From Chrysogorgia sp. JL179-B06 (Eukaryota > Cnidaria > Anthozoa > Scleralcyonacea > Chrysogorgiidae): a stretch of DNA of 64,000 bases. Below are positions 43,561 to 54,373 of the stretch, one piece after another. The translations under genes and the position numbers were made by a program. Under the pieces are notes generated by a model. It worked only from the letters and a program-made list of their open reading frames with translations, had not been told where the DNA came from and ran no database searches. Each line of letters begins with the position of its first letter. The first letter of the stretch is position 1. Where the stretch lies: contig JAYKKM010000350.1 in the NCBI GenBank assembly GCA_035772405.1, forward strand, positions 372,001 through 436,000, given 5' to 3'.

Positions 43561-43906
43561 AATAATTGTTAATTATTGTTATTGGGTATGCAACTCCACA
43601 AATTTTTTCTCATTCATTGCATCGATCAATTCTTCATGTCACTCTCCCGGTGGGAAATTGTTTTTTAATTTCAGTCCATAGCGAGGCATCCATTGAGAAA
43701 GTAGAGTATATTTTGCAATTTAAATTTTTCCTCTTTTCAAGAAACTGTATTAAACCTCTTTAAACTGTCCTGTGTTACCTAGATTTATTTAATCCATTCT
43801 CAATTTAACTGTGACTTAATTGGTTTACTTACATGTATATTACTTGAAGTAAGTCATCTGTGCTTGTGGAGCCTGAGTGTAGCCTGACAATTAAATATTG
43901 GCTCTT

Positions 43907-44155
43907 TTGTAGAAATGCTTCAGTGCATTCAGCAAAAGTTATTTATATCAGGAAAGCCTATCAGCTCTACAATTTCTATACAGCAGAATGAGTTTCTTTT
44001 GGCAGGTGAAATTTTGGTGTTTACAATACTTCATTGTGGGGGCCTGCTCCATTATTTTTTCATCCAAGTGTGTTCAGTTTCTTCGCCCATTTACCACAAC
44101 TTCTGGCAGATTGTGAATTGTCACAATACAAGACAGTTGCTTTAAAAGTAATTAC
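43907..44155 (+). pseudogene. G2E3-like HECT gene, middle HECT exon
   Basis: After the acceptor TTTTGTAG the exon reads MLQCIQQKLFISGKPISSTI, NEFLLAGEILVFTILHCGGL and LHYFF, then after a frameshift near 44060 HPSVFSFFAHLPQLLADCEL ending at a TAG. The GE(I)..FSILHGG-like block is a conserved part of the HECT N-lobe in this family. It lies in the right order and strand between 40351-41750 and 46808-48016, so all three probably belong to one gene copy, with the element at 41783-43560 in the intervening intron. Confidence 0.6.
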
Positions 44156-44562
44156 TAAACCAATGTAGGTCCAGAAAAGCCCCCCCCCCCCACCCCATGA
44201 AAGAAATGTTAAATGTATTGTCCACTACTTCTCCGACATCCCTGAAAAATTACATTCCCTGGTTCATTTTCCATTTCCTCCATGGGAATGCGGATCTTTT
44301 CTGGAACGACCCAATGATATATGCTTTCAACAAGATTATGTTATGCAATGCATTCACAACATATTAACACTTATACTCATCCCCCCTTATACTCAGTTTT
44401 CCCCCTTGCACTATATATATACATACATACATACAAGCCTGGATATTAGCGTCCGGTCACAGACATTGTCCGGTACAAATTTGTCATTGTGTCGGTCATT
44501 TTGTCCGGAACGTTTTTCGGTAAAATTTACTTCCAATTTCATGGCAGAATCAATTATTTGTT

Positions 44563-46170
44563 TTGAATCGATCACTTTTCGTTGGTATATTAGACCGTTA
44601 TTTACAGGCAATTAAAAAGTTTGAAATTGCATACTTTGTTGCCAAAAAGGAACTTCCTTTTACTGTTTATGAAGATTTGCTTAAACTGGAGAAACATCAT
44701 GGTGTGGTTATGGGAGATGTTTATACTACACGGAAACAGTGTGGTGAGTTTATTGATATTCATGAAGAGTATATTGCTTCATAGCTAAAAGAAGATTTTG
44801 CAAAAGTAAAATTTTATAGCGTGTTAACAGATGGGAGTACAGACAGCTCTACCACTGAGAAAGAAGTTGTGTATGTACTATATTTTGATCCTCATTCCAA
44901 GAGTGATGAAGTTGAAGTGAAATTATCCTTTCTATACTTGAAAGATGTCACGAAAGCAGATGCACGAGGAATAAAGGCTGCAATTGAAGATAGTTTTCAT
45001 TCACTGGGTATTTTGCCAAGTGAACTTTATTCAAAGCTTGTGGGCTTTGGAGCTGATGGTGGCAATGTGAATGGAGTGAAAGCACCGTGGCTAATATATA
45101 CCTGGTGTGTTGCTCATAAGTTAGAACTAGCCCTTAAAGTGCAAATGACCCCAAAAATGATAATGCTATATTTGAAAGAGCACTTCAAATTATGAAGAAT
45201 AGCTTGAACAGTTCTTCGATATCTATTTTCGTTCTCGATCTATTCAGTTATATGAGGCAAACAACATTGTGGCAATTCTAAAATTCGTGTATATCTTCAA
45301 AGTTATCCAATGAAATTACTAGAAACTTTGCAAGTGAATGCATACTACCAAACTAAAGAACATGGTTCAAGTTGTGTTGTCACCATAGTAACAGATTAGC
45401 TTCCAAACCTCTCCGTTACCATACGGAAGTCTTCATGTTCTTCCATTGCACGCAACGTTTTCGATTTCAAACTTGGGTATATTGCATTGGAAAAGTTATT
45501 GAAAAAGTTATTAAGAACTGCCAATTTCAACATGTTCTGCACATGAGAGAAAACAAATTATTTTGTTTTAGAAACTAAGAGGTCTGAAAACTAATCTGTT
45601 ACTATGGTGATAACATAACTTGAACCATGTTCTTTAGTTTGGTAGTATGCATCCATGTGCAAAGTTTCAAGTAATTTAATTGGATAACTTTGAAGATGTA
45701 CACGAATTTTAGAATTGCCACAATGTTGTTTGCCTGCTTTGACGTCATCGTGTGCCTCATTAACATATCACATATAACTGAATAGATCGAGAACGAAAAT
45801 AGATATCGAAGAACTGTTAACGCTATTCTTCATCATTTTAAGTGCTTTTTCAAACATAGCATTATCATTTTTGGGGTCAGGTGCACTTTAAAGATGCATT
45901 AAATGACACCATATTCAAGAAAGTTGACCACAAATCTCAAAAAAAACTGCATGAACTCAAACTTCTTCATGATTTACTCAAGGATACTTTTGAATTTGAA
46001 GAGGGATCTCTCAAACCAAAGCGAGCTGGTGGTACATAATGGATTGCATTCAAGTTGTTAGCACTGCGACTAGTCCTTCACAAATATGGTGTTTACATGC
46101 AACATCTTGAGCATTTGGCCAATGATACAAATTGCAAAGATCGTGAAAAATTACTTAAATGAGAAACATT
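44563..46170 (+). pseudogene. hAT-derived ZNF862-like transposase
   Basis: The frame reads IKKFEIAYFVAKKELPFTVY, GVVMGDVYTTRKQCGEFIDI, then after an in-frame TAG (44782) FYSVLTDGSTDSSTTEKEVV, LVGFGADGGNVNGVKAPWLI and WCVAHKLELAL up to 45137. It resumes after a TTAA element at 45892 as KDALNDTIFKKVDHKSQKKL, FEEGSLKPKRAGGT and LALRLVLHKYGVYMQHLEHL. The DG and ADG acidic positions, the H-x-LELA motif and the KP.RA.GT block match ZNF862/KIAA1586-type hAT-derived proteins. The N-terminal zinc finger and C-terminal dimerisation region are not seen. Confidence 0.7.
45134..45891. mobile_element. TTAA-flanked MITE (750 bp, about 300-bp arms) inserted in the hAT gene
   Basis: TTAA at 45134-45137 and 45888-45891 brackets an element starting AGTGCAAATGACCCC and ending in the inverse GGGGTCAGGTGCACT. 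The arms match for about 300 bp, except that the left one lacks about 45 bases near 45255. Removing the element and one TTAA restores the hAT frame exactly (ELAL-KDALND). TTAA duplication is characteristic of piggyBac and Kolobok transposons; the ends do not begin with the CCC typical of piggyBac. Confidence 0.85.
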
Positions 46171-46807
46171 TATCCAATGACTCTAATATTAGTAATTTAG
46201 TGTAAATAGTGAAAATACTGATAATAGTACTCAATACTCATAGTAGTTTTGCAGGTTTCCTACTTGAAGATTTAATTTTAAACTGATCAAAGAGACTTTA
46301 GAGAATAGAAACACGTAAATACGTAATGGTTCCATAAGTTAATTGTTGTTGCAGTAACACTTGTTAACACTTGCTAGTATATAAGAAATACATTATATTA
46401 TTTAATTATAGTCTTGTTTACAGTTGTTTAGGATGGGTACGTTTTGTTTTATGACAGGCACAATCTGATTGATGCTGGTCATTTTGACAGGCACGGCAAA
46501 AAATTAGATTCAAGAAGCACAGGATGACAAAGCAATACAAAAAATTGTAATGTCTGATAAAGTACTAGATGTTCTCCAAGATATTGGTTATTCTGGTATA
46601 CCACAGTGGGAAACCAAAGTGACTTCTAAGGAGATACTTCAGCAAGTGAAAAGCATAGAAATTATTTGATAATTAAAAATTGTTTAGCAGACATTTTTAA
46701 TTTTGTAAGTTGTATACCTAATCATTGCAGTTTTTTCTAAAAAGATTACTCATTGTATTTACAGATCTTTGTCTATCAAATGTCTTATCTTGCATATTTT
46801 GCCTCAG

Positions 46808-48016
46808 ATTATGCAAATAGAACATGGTCTCGATAATTGTGGTCTTCTTAGGGGGTGTTTATATGGAGGAGGGCTAGCCCTCTTTACCAAGATACTGCCT
46901 CTCAGTAAAACCCTATGTAAAATTTGTTTTCGTTTATATGAGAGGAGGGCCAGCCCTCCTTGGCGAGATCTCGCTATTGACTACCTGGGATCTCGCCTAC
47001 GAGGGCTGGGAATTTTCCATGTAAACGCACTCAAGAGGGCTGGCCCTCCTAGGAGGGTTGGCAAGTCAAAGCTCCGTACACGCGTCAAAGTTGGTCTTTG
47101 CTCGTATATTTTTAGACAACTCTTTATTTCACAAGTTCTGTTTGTTCATACGTAGGTTTTAAATTGAAAACTTGTGCGGGAAAATGCGATTCAGCAGGTT
47201 TCGTGGGAAAATACATGTTGTCAACTCGGTAAACAAGTCAGCCCTCCTAGAAGGGCTAGCCCTCCTCGAAGGGCTAGCATATTCCCATGTAAACACGAGG
47301 TGAAATCCATCCCTCTTACTAGGGCCAGCCCTATCAAGAGGGCTAGCCCTCTTTCATGTAAACACCCCTAACTGCCATTAGATCAAATCCAGTTCTTTTT
47401 TAGCCGGTTTTTATCTCCTTTTGAGAATTACATCAGACAAATTTCTAAATGATGTAGAAGGGGAATTTAGCTCATCTCTTTTGTTAAAAATTAAGGAGAT
47501 TGATGTGTATAAATATTTCTGTGACTGTCTTGAAACACTTGACCAAGATGAAGGTACATTATCTAACCTCATGATTTATTGATAAATTTCAAATTCAGTG
47601 CAATTATGTTCCTTTATTTTATTTAATGACTTATTGGAAATAATTAATGCAAATTATGTTTAGATAATTTAATTACTCCAAATATTAATGAAAAACAGCA
47701 CTGAAGCTACGCATACATGCATTTTTGTTTTCTAGGTGTTGATATCAGCATAAGTGATACTGTGCAGTGATGTCCTGTTCTTGGATTTCCTAAAAAGTTG
47801 ACACTGGCATTCATTCATGGCTGTAGTGATAGATGTCAGTGTCGGCCCACAGCATCAACATGTGCCATCAAAATTAAGATGCCTGTTCACATTGGCAGTG
47901 AAGAGGAAATGAGAACGATGGTATCAGCCATAAAAGACTGCTATGGATTTGGTTTGGGATACACTAGCACCAAGAGTAGTTGGCAGTACCAAAATAGATG
48001 GCAGCTGTACATTTAG
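46808..48016 (+). pseudogene. G2E3-like HECT gene, C-terminal exons with a MITE insertion
   Basis: Exon 46808-47553 (acceptor GCCTCAG, donor AAG|GTACAT) reads IMQIEHGLDNCGLL, is cut by a 518-bp MITE (46851-47368), and goes on as LRITSDKFLNDVEGEFSSSL and IKEIDVYKYFCDCLETLDQD. The last exon (47736-48016, acceptor TTTTCTAG) gives VLGFPKKLTLAFIHGCSDRC, CRPTASTCAIKIKMPVHIGS and MVSAIKDCYGFGLG, which matches the HECT C-lobe end where the catalytic cysteine (STC) lies. A TGA after DTVQ in the last exon and the MITE disable it. It completes the copy started at 40351. Confidence 0.7.
46851..47368. mobile_element. MITE with GGGGTGTTTA ends and AGGGCTAGCCCT palindromes
   Basis: The ends are GGGGGTGTTTATATG and the inverse CATGTAAACACCCC, flanked by TA (or TTA/TAA) on both sides. 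The arms contain at least eight AGGGCTRGCCCTCC-type palindromes, giving the element strong hairpin potential. It has no gene. The TTA/TAA flank would suit PIF/Harbinger or Tc1-like elements. Confidence 0.75.
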
Positions 48017-48019
48017 CAA

Positions 48020-49410
48020 AATGCTGTGCAAACTTAAATCAGCTCAAATATCAGCTAAATATTGTTTATCACACTAACATGAAAACCCCAACATATTTAA
48101 TGATTTTAAAGCCCTACAGTATCTTATAATTCTACAAGATACAATGTCTACTGTGTCCAAAGAATTATTATTAAGTGTACAATTTTCCACCTTTCAGTAT
48201 GATCAATTACAAATGCACTAGTTATGTCAAAATAGCTTGCATGCCCAACATTGTATTTGGATATGGGCATTGCTGAAATTTATGCATTTAGGTTTCAAAA
48301 CATTTACTGGTATATACACAGCATACTTTTCCAGTTCTATGTTATATTTTTATTATCGTATAATGAATTACGTTAATCAATGATATGTTCATATGATGTA
48401 TTTACATGTAAAATAGGTGCCCATCAGTAATATTTTAGTAAGAATATTTTAAATTATGTACATGAATAATAATAATAATAATAAAGACATTTTAGGAGCA
48501 TTATACAATAGTCTCAATGCTCTTACAAAAAATTCTTAAAGTTACTTATGTATCATTATAAAATTACATATTACAATATATACAACATATCATTATATTA
48601 TATACATATACATGTCTCACACGACAGGTTTGAGAAAAATAAGGTGGTCGAAGTTGATCCGTTGCGGTACGTAACAAGGCCACTAGTTTCTCCTCAATAC
48701 GACGAATCCCGCGAAGAACCAACCAAACAAAAAGGATAACGTGGATTGTTCGGAGCAAAATTATGGCGCGTGTGTCTACAGCGAGTACAGTTCGATGAGT
48801 TTTATTTCACGTTAATTACTGCACGCACGCGCACTGATCAAATTGAAGCACGCGTACTGTCGTGAGCATATACGTAGCGTGCTTCGTTTGCTTGCGTATG
48901 AAGACCAACCGTTTTTGCGCAAGCTTGAAAAACAAACGTTAAAAATCTCGGTATAGACAATCCGGTATTTCACTAAATATTATTTAGATGGCGAAAAGGA
49001 TACTTGGAGTTTCTCAGATTCCAATAGAAGAACACTTTACCGACCACTTTGAGAAGTATCCCGTTCAAAATCGTACAGGAAAAAAATGAAATACGAAATA
49101 ATTCGCGGAGCACTTCAGTGCACGTCCAAACAGTTTCACGTCACGTCATTTTAGAATAAAAAGAATACAAGGAATACAAGGTGTGAGGCTTCAAGGTCTG
49201 AAATTTTTAACCTAAACCTTTAGGTTCTTGCATGGACAATGTTCACATAATTATTCAAGTTTTTAATTTACAATGGATGTGCATTTATATAATAAAAATC
49301 TCATCTGTTTCCAATTCTAATGTCTGGATATTTTCTGAAGTTTTCACTTTCCATGACATAATGAAAATAATCTTGGCAAGTTATATGTTCATCTTCAAGA
49401 TCATCATCAT
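48020..49410. other. AT-rich region, no supported gene
   Basis: It includes an AAT microsatellite at 48467-48485. Small frames such as 48988-49089 (MAKRILGVSQIPIEEHFTDH) and a minus frame at 48564-48758 are not recognisable. Confidence 0.4.
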
Positions 49411-49413
49411 CTT

Positions 49414-49530
49414 GTATATACAACTGTAGATCTTGAATTTTTCCATGTGATACATTTACCTTGCATCAACGTGTATATACAACTATAGATCTTGAATTTT
49501 TCCATGTGATACATTTACCTTGCAGTCAAC
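49414..49530. repeat. Tandem duplication of about 58 bp
   Basis: TGTATATACAACTRTAGATC through ACCTTGCA occurs twice in a row. The second copy ends in CCTTGCAG, which resembles a splice acceptor for the ORF that follows. Confidence 0.8.
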
Positions 49531-49711
49531 ACCTCCTGAACGTTCAGGTAAATGGAACAGTGCCATGTCTAGAAGGTCGAATTCTATGAGTATTCCAATG
49601 AAGATTCACATTACTGAGATCTTCCTGAAGTACTCCGTGAAAACAGAACCAGACATTCCATATGCAACATGTTCCCCAAATCAAGCAATCCAGTATTCGC
49701 CATATCCTTAA
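49525..49711 (+). CDS. Possible exon of an unknown protein
   Basis: After the CCTTGCAG acceptor-like site, the frame reads STPPERSGKWNSAMSRRSNS, MKIHITEIFLKYSVKTEPDI and ends YSPYP at a TAA. VKTEP resembles a sumoylation site. No family or upstream exon is recognised, so it may be chance. Confidence 0.25.
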
Positions 49712-49727
49712 AAAGATCTATCCACCT

Positions 49728-49915
49728 ATAAAACTATAGTTTTCAATAATTATAGTTTTATTTAACTATAGTTTTTAATAACTATAGTTTTTCTTAACTA
49801 TGACAATAACTATAGTTTTCCAAAAAAACTAGTTCTTGTTAGGAATAGTTTTTGTTAAGACTATAGTTTGTAATAACTATAATTTTAAATGGACTATAGT
49901 TTTGTAAGCATAGTT
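49728..49915. repeat. CTATAG palindrome cluster 1
   Basis: AACTATAGTTTTTA-like units, each centred on the palindrome CTATAG, occur about seven times in under 200 bases with variable spacing. Confidence 0.85.
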
Positions 49916-49994
49916 TTGAATGAAAATTTGTCTGTGACTGTATTTTTTAAAAATATAATTTTGTAATAGGTACGTATATTTACAACTTGGTTAT

Positions 49995-50190
49995 TTCAAT
50001 ATAGTAAATTGTTTGCTACACTGTACTCAAGCTTTAGTACAAACTCAGAAAAATGTTTCAGAACCCCAGACGGGAGTTTTGTGCAAACATACAGTATGTC
50101 TGCATTGATCTGAGTCCTGTCTGGGGCTAAGAAACATTCTTCTGAGTTTCCATTAAAGCTTGAGTAGCAAACAATCTATTTACTATAATA
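49995..50190. mobile_element. Hairpin MITE of about 190 bp
   Basis: The left arm (TTGTTTGCTACACTGTACTC, TTAGTACAAACTCAGAAAAA, CCCCAGACGGGAGT) and the inverted right arm (TTGTTTGCTACTCAAGCTTT, GAAACTCAGAAGAATGTTTC, CCCCAGACAGGACT) pair along about 70 bases around a 25-base loop. ATAGTAAAT precedes both arms. Confidence 0.65.
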
Positions 50191-50889
50191 AGAAATATAT
50201 TTTAAAATATTAAAAGTGTTAAATAACTATATTGAAAACAAACACAACAAACTAAAATATCTATCAGTGATCAGTCTTCTTATCTATTCCATCATTATCA
50301 GACTCATTTTGTTTCTTCCAACCCTGCTCCTCCTCATTCAATTTGTACTTGATGGCTTTTACAATATCCTCTTCAATCACTTCTCTCCCCATGTCACTGA
50401 ATTTAATACTTTTACAATGAGCTATAAAATCAGAGATGATCAAAAGAGTTTTAATAAAAACTTCCATAACCACAAGTTAGCCACCAGCCCAGCACCCTAA
50501 CATTCATAGCCCCCTACCTGTATACCATAAAATTATAATATGTATAAATAATATTTTACAGACTTACCAATCATGGAACTTGATAATGTTTGCTACACAA
50601 GAGCCAACTTTTTAAGCTTTTATTCGCTGAAAAACCTTTGACCCTATTGCCAAACCAGGACCAAGAGAAATCTAAAAAATATGCAAATATACTGTTTTTT
50701 TATCACACCAATTATCTGAATAAGGAAATTCCCATGCTATTTGAAAATAATTTTAGGAGATATTACAAAGTTTTAGTCAGGATCCAATTGAGAACCCTAT
50801 AATGACATGACGTCACTACCATTATTTAAAAAAACATACCAATTGCTTTGCTACTTCACTGGAGTCCAAGTCTTGCAGCAAACCTACAT

Positions 50890-51120
50890 GCAATGGTGAA
50901 GCTGTAGGTGTTAGAGCTGGTGAATGGAGCTGGTGACTGAGAAGCTGGTGAATGTGGAGCTGGTGAATGTGGGAGCTGGTGAATGTGGGAGCTGGTGAAT
51001 GTGGAGTTGCTGGTGACTGGGAAGCTGGTGAATATTGTGAAGATGGTGACTGTGAAGCTGATGAATATGAATTTGTAGGTGGATTGGAAGCTGGTGAATG
51101 TGGAGCTGGTGAATGTAGGA
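50890..51120. repeat. 15-bp minisatellite within an exon
   Basis: AGCTGGTGAATGTGG-type units, with variants, repeat about a dozen times. On the minus strand, most read as HSPA(P/S) pentapeptides; a phase change midway gives HIHQL instead. Confidence 0.85.
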
Positions 51121-51305
51121 ACATCTTTGGCGAGGAAGAGTTCGATCGTGGTGTTCACAGACCAGGCACTCTTGTACTTGAAGAATCCTCCATCATTCCA
51201 ATGTATTTCTTCAATTTTTTAATTGACATTTGTAGATCTGTTTAAAATAATGATACAAAATGTGAAGTAGACAAATAATTTCCCAATGCAACAAGGTGAT
51301 AAATT

Positions 51306-51816
51306 AGACAGTTTGACGCTACTCTGGCTTTAAAAAGTTTTTTGAACGTAACTTAAAAGTTACTGTCCATGACCCAAGTCTAGTGTCTTCATCAGGGGTG
51401 ATTGTTAGGGTCCCTATTTATACCCTCATAGAACCGATGATTACGTTATCTACTAACAAGATGCAAATAAGCTTCTGGTAATAAACCACCATCATCGCGA
51501 TTCAATGGGACATGGGCGCTTTTGATATGCTAAGCCTCCAGAAAAGGTCTCTGATGGTACCGCAGAAAATTCCAAAATTATTACCACTAATCCATCAGAC
51601 GCATATCAATAGCACCCACACCCCATTGAATCGCGATGATGGTGGTTTATTACCACAAGCTTACTTGCATCTTGGGTATAAATAGGGACCCTAACTTTAC
51701 AACGACCACTCCTGATGAAGACACTAGACTGGAGTGTCAAACGTTGGGTCATGGACAGTAACTTTTAAAGTTACGTTCAAAAAACGTTTTAAAGCCAGAG
51801 TAGCGTCAAACTGTCT
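51306..51816. mobile_element. Inverted pair of Penelope-like ends
   Basis: AGACAGTTTGACGCTACTCT and its inverse bound the unit; arms of about 220 bp share GTTACTGTCCATGACCCAA, the CTGATGAAGACACTAGACT block, GGGTCCCTATTTATACC and CACCATCATCGCGATTCAAT. The CTGATGA...GAAAC...GGGTC arrangement recalls the tails of Penelope-like elements, which often carry hammerhead ribozymes and often sit in inverted pairs. Here the right arm has GTC-AAAC where GAAAC is expected and the left arm lacks one stem strand. Confidence 0.5.
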
Positions 51817-52561
51817 GATGTGAAGTAGAGTTAATATACATTACTAATGACTTTGAACATCACAAAAATATTTTTATAGGACCATTCCAACTACAATCGT
51901 TGCATAAAATAGTTGGGACAGCCGAAAAAACCTAGGTATCCTCCGTGGTATGAGTAAACGTACGGCAAGGGCTACATTGCCTTCCCCCTCCCCCCATTTC
52001 AATGTTGATGCTTGTTTGGGTTTGTGCGCCTCTTCCGTTGGCCACAGTTAGCCCCAAATGTTGATAACGGCAACCTTGAACAGGGAGGAAGAAGAGGGTA
52101 TAACTGCACAGGTGTCCCAACAATTTTTGCAACGATTGTAGGTTAATTTTTTTTAAATGTTGATATCAACTAAGTTATCAAGTTCAGTTTATCAAAAATA
52201 TAGTCAATGACCAGGCAAAAAAATGTCTGGCAAAATTAAATATTATTACTAATACTTGTTATTCTTTAGAGTAGTTAGTTTTGGGCCCACTGTAATTGGC
52301 TTAACACTGTTGCAGTTACTCTTCCATTGTTCTAAGTTACTGTATTGTAAATATAAAAGTTCTGTTGCATATAAACTAAAGAGAATCAACTGCCATGAAT
52401 CCATATGGGTGATCCAGTGGCAAGATATTTAGGTTTAAAAAAGATTAGTGATAAAGATCATTTGACCAAGTGAAATGGCTGGAAGATATACCATTTACTT
52501 AAGATTTGACAAGCTTTGATATTTTAATGTTGCAAGTCATATCTGAATTCAAACTTCTTAC
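51817..52561. other. Intron or spacer of the minus-strand gene
   Basis: No other coding region is supported. A 66-residue minus frame at 51932-52132 is not recognised. Confidence 0.4.
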
Positions 52562-52910
52562 CTTGACTATTTGCTATTTGTTCTTTCAATCTATGATTTT
52601 CTTGTGTTAAGGCTTTAACTTTCTGCTTTAGAGCAACAATGGTGTCATGATCATCTCTTCCATCATCAACATCAATGGCACCAAGAAGTTCACTTTCCTG
52701 CAACACAATTAAACTGGATTAAAAAAGACCATTAAGTGAACATTTTGTTGGAATGTATATATAAAGTGGATATGAAGCAAAAAAGCTTTGTACTCTTTAA
52801 TTGCATACCTTTTGATGTCTTGTTTTAATTAGCTTTGTCAAATTATCTGACAACTTCCTTTCCTCCATTTTGTGAGAGGATTTCACTCTTTTAATAGTAG
52901 GTTGCACAGG

Positions 52911-53440
52911 CTAAGTGCAAGAATATAAAGATAGCATCTGAATTATTAAAGCATGATAAAAATAAATTTAATTTCAGTTAATAACAAGTCGGTGTTCAGT
53001 CACACGGCTCTTAAGCCAAGGAGTTGTTAGCAACAGAGACAGACTAGTCGATTTTCATATTATGCGTTGCCCTGAAATCCAGGTACGGGACCCCCTTTCT
53101 TCAGATGCCTGCCTCAATGTGATTGGTTCCTCATATGCAAAGCCCACCAAAATCTCTGCCACCTAGAAGTTTCATATATGCTACACCTCTTGTTTTAATA
53201 TTATTTATTGCATCAATCCAATTATGAAGAATATAAATTCATGATTTTCTTTCACTGCCAAAGTCAACTGAAACCTTTATGATACCGGGCCACTTGCCAT
53301 ATATATGTCAAGCTATCAAGTTCATGACAGCTTCTGGGTTTGGAGATAAGTTTTTACCCAATTTAAGAGTATGAGATATTATCATTAGCATTAGAGCAGA
53401 AGGGCTTATCAAAGTTGGTGCAGTTCTGGATTATTTCGGC
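52911..53440. other. Spacer upstream of the CACTA-like fragment
   Basis: Degraded frames near 53280-53400 may be the preceding part of the transposase fragment, but are not readable enough to annotate. Confidence 0.35.
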
Positions 53441-53444
53441 CTAA

Positions 53445-54014
53445 AACAGTTGTACTTTTAATGTTCACCAACTTTCTCATTTGGCCAAAAGTACAAAGAT
53501 GTGTGGCCCATTGTGGGGAGTACCCACATTTGTATTTGAAACTAACAATGCTACTCTCAAGAAAATGATGCAAGGAACACAATATGTGTCAAACCAAATA
53601 TGCAACACTTATGCGGTTATGAAAACCATCCCGTTGTTCATGAAACAATGTGTCCCAGAAGATGACCATGTCAACACAATTCTTCAAAAACTCGTTTTTG
53701 GAAAATCAGAGACCAAATCTGCCATTAAACTTGATGAAAATCTTATGGCCCTTGGCAAGGCAAAAGTAAGAAACCTATCAGATGAAGAAATTTTGTCTGT
53801 TAGGGCTAGCTCTGAGAAGCAAGTTAACCGAGTTGTTTATGAATATAGTCGGTTTATCTGGGGTGGCAAGCTCTATGACACAGCTGCATGCACCAGATCT
53901 TCTAAGAGACAAAACTGCTTAGTCAAAGCACAATACAATGGAACTTATTATTCACTGCCAAGTGAAGAGCCTGGTGACATTGAAAGAGAGTGGCTGTGCA
54001 ATCCAGCACCATGA
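53445..54014 (+). pseudogene. CACTA (En/Spm)-like transposase-associated fragment
   Basis: The frame reads HQLSHLAKSTKMCGPLWGVP, TFVFETNNATLKKMMQGTQY, VSNQICNTYAVM, then a charged middle, and ends at a TGA (54012). H..LHL....GPLW..S.FPFE..N..LK....GTQ.V..QI is the pattern of the DUF4218-type region that follows the catalytic core in CACTA-type transposases. Only this part is preserved; no terminal repeats or catalytic domain are seen. Confidence 0.5.
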
Positions 54015-54373
54015 ACAACGCAAATGCAAGAAACACTGTCTTATTTTGCATGCCATACAATATAGTTAGTAATAATTTATATAAATGTAGTCATTTCAAT
54101 ATCCAATCCGATTTTATATCAGAGGTGATAGAATTGCCAGAAACTGTTGTTGCTTTGCCATTGAAAGCAATCATGACCAAGTGTATAAAAGTAGTTATTA
54201 TATGGCAAGCATTTGTTTTGGTGAATCGCGCAATTTGATTGGCTACTGACGTGGCAGGAGTTTCCCGTATTGGCCACGGGCAATACGGAATTTGTATTGC
54301 CCTGCGAGGAAAACAATAGCAAAAACTTTAAAATTCAATAAATTGTATTTACAAGAAGTAGAAAATTATTAAA

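Larger units (their letters stand above)
50264..52910 (-). pseudogene. Spliced coiled-coil gene with a BEN-like C-terminal part
   Basis: Minus-strand exons with consensus sites and matching phases are 52910-52809 (PVQPTIKRVKSSHKMEERKL), 52697-52562 (DDHDTIVALKQKVKALTQEN), and 51237-50840 (DLQMSIKKLKKYIGMMEDSS, then a Ser-Pro minisatellite HSPAPHSPAS and GLLQDLDSSEVAKQL). Next is 50671-50568 (ISLGPGLAIGSKVFQRIKA, SCVANIIKFHD). A possible last exon holds KSIKFSDMGREVIEEDIVKA (50473-50264) but its phase does not join. The ISLG...I start and the basic end recall BEN domains (DNA/protein binding); this is tentative. A TGA (51155-51157) and a TAA in the BEN-like exon interrupt it, yet all other splice features are intact. 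Confidence 0.5.

Noticed and set aside
47174..47371. A small arginine/serine-rich protein
   Set aside because: It is translated from the AGGGCTAGCCCT palindromes of a MITE.
48467..48485. LINE tail marking an insertion
   Set aside because: The AAT microsatellite has no LINE-like sequence on either side.
50822..51245. Two long overlapping repeat proteins on minus and a third on plus
   Set aside because: All arise from one 15-bp minisatellite read in different frames; only the frame joined to upstream exons is kept.
53990..54238. A gene following the CACTA-like fragment
   Set aside because: The 82-residue frame shows no family features and overlaps the likely Crypton upstream region.
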